Source of the DNA: Gamarada debralockiae
Taxonomy: Eukaryota > Ascomycota > Leotiomycetes > Helotiales > Hyphodiscaceae
Direction: 5' to 3'
DNA: 64,000 bases
NCBI GenBank assembly: GCA_002803225.1
Contig: NXFV01001366.1
Coordinates: 1 to 64,000 of the forward strand
Shown here one piece after another: positions 60,801 through 64,000 of this stretch; within the stretch, counting starts at the first letter, position 1; the number at the start of each line of letters is the position of its first letter. Below the pieces are notes generated by a model that saw only the letters and a program-made list of their open reading frames with translations, searched no databases and was not told where the DNA came from. A program made the position numbers and the translations under genes.

Positions 60801-61225
60801 GCTGACGCAAGTGGTGCATTTGACGATGAAGTTGTCGATAACCAATTCGTGCCTCTGGAGACTGGATTAGAAGAGGAGCTTGAGGAGGGTGGTGACGAGG
60901 CATTGAAGGAGTTGAGGGAGAAGCAGAGAGAGTTGATAGATGCTCTGCCTTTGGATCAGTACGTATCCTTCATAGATCCTAAGTCGATCTCGCTCACCAG
61001 GTTATCAGGTACGAAATCGAAGAAGCTGCACCAGGCTGGGCAGACGCAGAAAAGCAAGTCCTGAATGCGACGAAAGGAGGTCAAAAGAACCCTGTTGTGA
61101 GTGTAAAGATGAGTAAGAAGAGGAAACCGGGAGAGACAGCGGCGCAGATTTACGAAGAGGAGATGGGTGAGAAAGTACATAAGAAGGCAAAGAAGGGGTC
61201 GAAAAAGCAAAAGAGCCGTCCTTAG
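57834..61225 (+). CDS. KRE33: rRNA/tRNA cytidine acetyltransferase KRE33 (NAT10), 1076 aa
   Basis: Exons 57834-57850 (17 nt), 57905-58093, 58151-60958 and 61009-61225 join in frame. The N-terminus KALDSRI...RNGVQEKKRSF and VVVGDRPKD is the DUF1726 (TmcA N-terminal) region. The RecD-like helicase domain has Walker A GRGKS (near 285) and Walker B DEAAAIP (near 387). The GNAT acetyltransferase domain has IATNPDYIQMGYGSKAL (near 642). The C-terminus is a Lys-rich nucleolar tail. The enzyme makes N4-acetylcytidine in 18S rRNA, and in tRNA with the Tan1 adaptor, using ATP and acetyl-CoA. The last intron removes an in-frame alternative C-terminus and restores EKQVLNATKGG. Confidence 0.96.
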
Positions 61226-61591
61226 CTTCTGTAGTAATAACAAGAGCATTATGAATGGATTAATTGTACAGCCACAAGTTCATTCTAAATCATTCATATT
61301 GAGTTGGCTATTGTTTGTGAGCGGCTCTAGGTAGAAGAACACAGCCCGTTGATTCGTTGCTTTATCAACCGACTCCAGCTTTCTTGGCTTTCGTGACTCA
61401 AAGTTCCACAATGTTTGAATGACTGAGAACTTCCAACCTTTGAATGATCCACATTAGAGACAAGTCACCTCTGAATAACTTTCTTCCTCTCAGTCGTCTA
61501 GGGCCATTTTGATCTTGCCTTAAAAGGGCTGAGATATCTTCAACTCGCTCTCCTCTTCCTATCGATATTAAACAACTTCACCACACAAAAC
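61226..61591. other. Intergenic region
   Basis: 366 bases: KRE33 3' flank and the promoter of the rhodanese-like gene; CT-rich just before the ATG. Confidence 0.4.
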
Positions 61592-62213
61592 ATGACAGAA
61601 CCTCAAGCTCAACCAGACCAGTGGTGGTCTGCATTCCCCGCTCCCCGTGCAAAAGCTGCCGAAATCAGTGCAGATGAAGTCATGAAGATGTTCGATGATA
61701 TGGACATCAAGCCTGAGCTTAGATCTTTCCTATTGGTTGATGTGAGGAGAACGGATTGGGAAGTGAGTGTCTTCCTCAGCGCTTCAAGACTGCTCTTCAA
61801 TCTTTAGTTATATCCGGTTGGACTTAATGGCTTCTGACATGTTACAACTTCCAGGGTGGAACTATCAAAACTTCTCTTAACCTACCAGCCCAGAGCTTCT
61901 ACCAGTCTCGCAAGACCCTTCTAGATCTTTGTGACAGAGCCTCTATTAAACAGGTTATTTTCTACTGCGGTAAGTTTTCCTAATATCGGTATTGAGGAAT
62001 GCAGCCAACTGAATGATTACAGGTTCTTCATCTGGCAGAGGACCCCGCTGCGCAGGCTGGATGCAAGATTACATCGACGACGTCTCCAAGTTCGGACGTA
62101 AAAGCCCTCTTCAAGTCTTGGTTTTGAAAGGGGGTATCAAAGGCTGGGTAAAAGTCTTCGAGGGATCCATGGTTGATGGATTTGAGGAGAAATATTGGGA
62201 GCAATTCAAATAG
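61592..62213 (+). CDS. Rhodanese/CDC25-like phosphatase or arsenate reductase (Acr2/Ych1 type), 158 aa
   Basis: Exons 61592-61762, 61855-61969 and 62023-62213 join in frame. This is a single rhodanese-fold domain: LVDVRRTDWEGGTI, then FYCGSSSGRGPR as the active loop. The loop is C-x5-R (C, five residues, R), as in CDC25 phosphatases and yeast Acr2/Ych1 arsenate reductase and phosphatase, rather than the six-residue loop of sulfurtransferases. The protein is small and has no targeting signal. Arsenate reduction, tyrosine phosphatase activity or a quality-control role are all possible. No arsenite transporter gene lies nearby, so the resistance idea is not supported by context. It is convergent with SMX2, with 122 bases between stops. 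Confidence 0.85.
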
Positions 62214-62335
62214 CCAGCAAATGTAGTCTCGGAAAATTATCCATTGCTTTTCTTGGTATTTTCTCGCAAACGCCATGATGAACCCTAATGCAATTTTTGG
62301 CCCTCCCACAATATCCATTTGTGATTTGCGCCACT

Positions 62336-62844
62336 CTATCCTCTATCCTCTCGTCCTCCGCCGATTCTCTCCAATGCCTCGAGCATGACGACCGAATTGC
62401 CTCGAATGACCTGCATTCCCATCCATTAGCAAATGCTTCTCAAAACCTCGAGATTGTGTAAACGTACCACCATCCCTAACCTAACCTTCTCCCCGCCATC
62501 TTTCTCCTCAACCGCATCATCGAGCACGATATTCAAGAAAACCTATACCAAAAACCAACCATCAGCAAAGCTCCTCAAACCCACCTCACCACCCTCGCAA
62601 GGACCGGGAAACGTACATCATAACCTCTCAGAACACCAATAACCTTCCGACTTCCATTAAGTTGCACAAAGAGCCTTTTATCGAGGTACTGCAGGCGGGG
62701 ATCAGTCCATTTGCGTTCCTTCATGGACCTACCGTCGCGATTCTCTGCGTGTCGCGTGCGCCGAGTTTCGCGATTCATAGAACGTTTGTATGGATGGAAA
62801 GAAGTGGAACGTACCTTCTTGAGCTCGGGCTGAGCTTGAGGCAT
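62336..62844 (-). CDS. SMX2: Small nuclear ribonucleoprotein SmG, 83 aa
   Basis: Four exons join in frame, all introns in phase 0: 62844-62815, 62688-62617, 62542-62468 and 62410-62336. The Sm1 motif is KRLFVQLNGSRKVIGVLRGYD, and Sm2 is the GMVVIRGNSVVM strand pair typical of SmG. An extra basic GREDRG tail follows the usual end. SmG is one of seven Sm proteins forming the ring on U1, U2, U4 and U5 snRNAs. It starts 222 bases from NTR2, another spliceosome gene, on the opposite strand. Confidence 0.95.
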
Positions 62845-63066
62845 CTTGGCTGTGTGTTTGGGGGGACGTTGGATGCGATGCCTTGAGAGGGATTGAAGTG
62901 GGAAAGTTTATGGTCGCTAGTTTAAAGGTCACGTGTTGATAGTGAAATTCGCGACTTCCGCAAAGGGAAATTTGTGGTGTTTCTTCCTCAGCAACAGACA
63001 CGAAGCGTTGTGCGGGAAAGATTGATTAAGAATAGCTGATTTTGGCCCAGCGATTCAACGGGCAAA
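62845..63066. promoter_or_regulatory. 222-bp divergent promoter, SMX2 / NTR2
   Basis: Two spliceosome genes diverge from this short region, which must hold both promoters. Shared control is plausible but no site is identified. Confidence 0.5.
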
Positions 63067-64000
63067 ATGAAGTCAGCATTCGGGTCCAAGAGAAAGGCGC
63101 GCAAGATCCAGGTGGATGAGGACGACGATGGAGTCGCAAATCAACCTGAAAGTCTTGCGGAGACGATAAATCTTCGTAAGTTCTCCCCAACTACAGCTAC
63201 GAACCTGACTGATCATTACAAGCCAGCTGACGCGATTCATATAGCTACTACTGGACCTACGACTTCCCAACCCGGACGCAAACCTTTCAAGAAATCCAAC
63301 CTACGACAAAGTATAGCGTTCGACGACGCCGATGATGGAGACAATGGCAGCAATGAGAATAAGCCAACGATAGGGCGCTCGAACTCCACGCTCAGGAAGA
63401 AGAAGCCTGCATCCTCTCGCCTCTCATTTGGACCAGGCGAGATCATCTCTGGCGACGCAGCAGAAGCCCTAGAAGACGACGAGACATTCACAGTCAAAAA
63501 ATCTGGTCTAGGTCGTCGAGTCATCGAGTCCAATGCTCTACGCAAGAGTTTATCAACACCAAATAGGGAGAGAGAAGAGGATGACGAGGAACGCCCGACA
63601 TACAGCAAAGATTACCTGAACGAGCTAAAGAGTTCTACGCCCTCCACACCGAAAGATCTCCACTCTCTACAACCAGGCGTTGAAGACGAAGGACTAGATT
63701 CCTCCGAGCTAGAAGGAGCAATGATCGTAGATACTACCACGGAACCAGCCTACATCCCCAGCGCAACCGAAATCCGCGAGAAAAAAGAACGTCGCGCCCG
63801 CCTCGCCCATGAACAAGATTTCATATCCCTCTCCGACCATGACGGCGATGGCTCGCAATTATCTCTGTTGTTACGAAAAAAGAAGCCGGAGAGCAGACTA
63901 GTGAGGGAAGATGAGGATTTAGGGGAAGGGTTTGATGAGTTTGTGGATGATGGACGGATTTCATTGGGGAAGAGACAGGAGAGGGAGGCGAGGAGGAGAC
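63067..64000 (+). CDS. NTR2: NTR2-like spliceosome disassembly factor (GCFC family), 5' part, cut by window end
   Basis: Exon 63067-63175 joins exon 63245-64000, which runs past the window end. The product is charged, with EKKERRARLAHEQDFISLSD and LVREDEDLGEGFDEFVDDGR, the conserved Ntr2 block, preceded by YIPSATEI. Ntr2 binds Ntr1 and recruits Prp43 to take apart post-splicing intron-lariat spliceosomes. Only about 288 residues are visible, so the C-terminal half cannot be judged. It is divergent from SMX2. Confidence 0.85.
   Translation, partial: MKSAFGSKRKARKIQVDEDDDGVANQPESLAETINLRKFSPTTATNLTDHYKPADAIHIATTGPTTSQPGRKPFKKSNLRQSIAFDDADDGDNGSNENKPTIGRSNSTLRKKKPASSRLSFGPGEIISGDAAEALEDDETFTVKKSGLGRRVIESNALRKSLSTPNREREEDDEERPTYSKDYLNELKSSTPSTPKDLHSLQPGVEDEGLDSSELEGAMIVDTTTEPAYIPSATEIREKKERRARLAHEQDFISLSDHDGDGSQLSLLLRKKKPESRLVREDEDLGEGFDEFVDDGRISLGKRQEREARRR

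Overview
This window is nuclear DNA of a filamentous ascomycete (Pezizomycotina). Genes are compact and carry many short GT-AG introns with CTAAC/CTGAC-type branch sites, and the set is typically fungal: NAD saccharopine dehydrogenase, a Zn2Cys6 regulator, a hybrid histidine kinase, a fungal UPF0658-type membrane protein and a Crypton transposon. The gene-family flavour suggests a leotiomycete-like host, but I cannot fix the order or genus. I rebuilt 24 protein genes by joining exons so that the reading frame and family motifs run through. I saw no tRNA, rRNA or CRISPR array.

Layout. 0-5.5 kb: an acidic hypothetical ORF, a RidA-family protein, a peroxisomal enoyl-CoA hydratase-like protein ending in SKL, and a UPF0658-like membrane protein, all on minus. 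7.3-17.4 kb: a PP4 regulatory subunit (PSY4/PPP4R2), the GID E3 ligase RMD5, a large STB6-like protein, TIM10 and mitochondrial lysyl-tRNA synthetase. 18-20.2 kb: a five-exon 651-aa protein I do not recognise, with a possible PD-(D/E)XK-like C-terminal half.

20.9-23.8 kb: a GC-rich Crypton with an open 793-aa tyrosine recombinase. All expected catalytic residues are present, and TTATC-type motifs repeat at both edges. It sits just upstream of TMA23. 24.8-30 kb: THG1 (eight exons), LYS1 and a glycosylated secreted protein with a duplicated domain. 30.4-45.6 kb: a ~1511-aa hybrid histidine kinase, a methyltransferase, an amidase, an MBL-fold protein with an N-terminal zinc-ribbon-like segment, and a 900-aa Zn2Cys6 regulator preceded by 3.9 kb without genes.

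49.5-64 kb: housekeeping genes CIA2, SNU114, ERG10, KRE33, a rhodanese/CDC25-like protein, SMX2 (SmG) and the start of NTR2, which runs off the end. Three spliceosome-related genes (SNU114, SmG, NTR2) lie within 12 kb; the last two diverge from a 222-bp region.

Most genes are independent housekeeping units and no secondary-metabolite cluster is evident. The least explained items are the Crypton termini, the 651-aa orphan, the duplicated secreted protein, and a membrane-protein gene with no upstream ATG. All coordinates are hand-spliced and family calls are from recognition; no searches were run.
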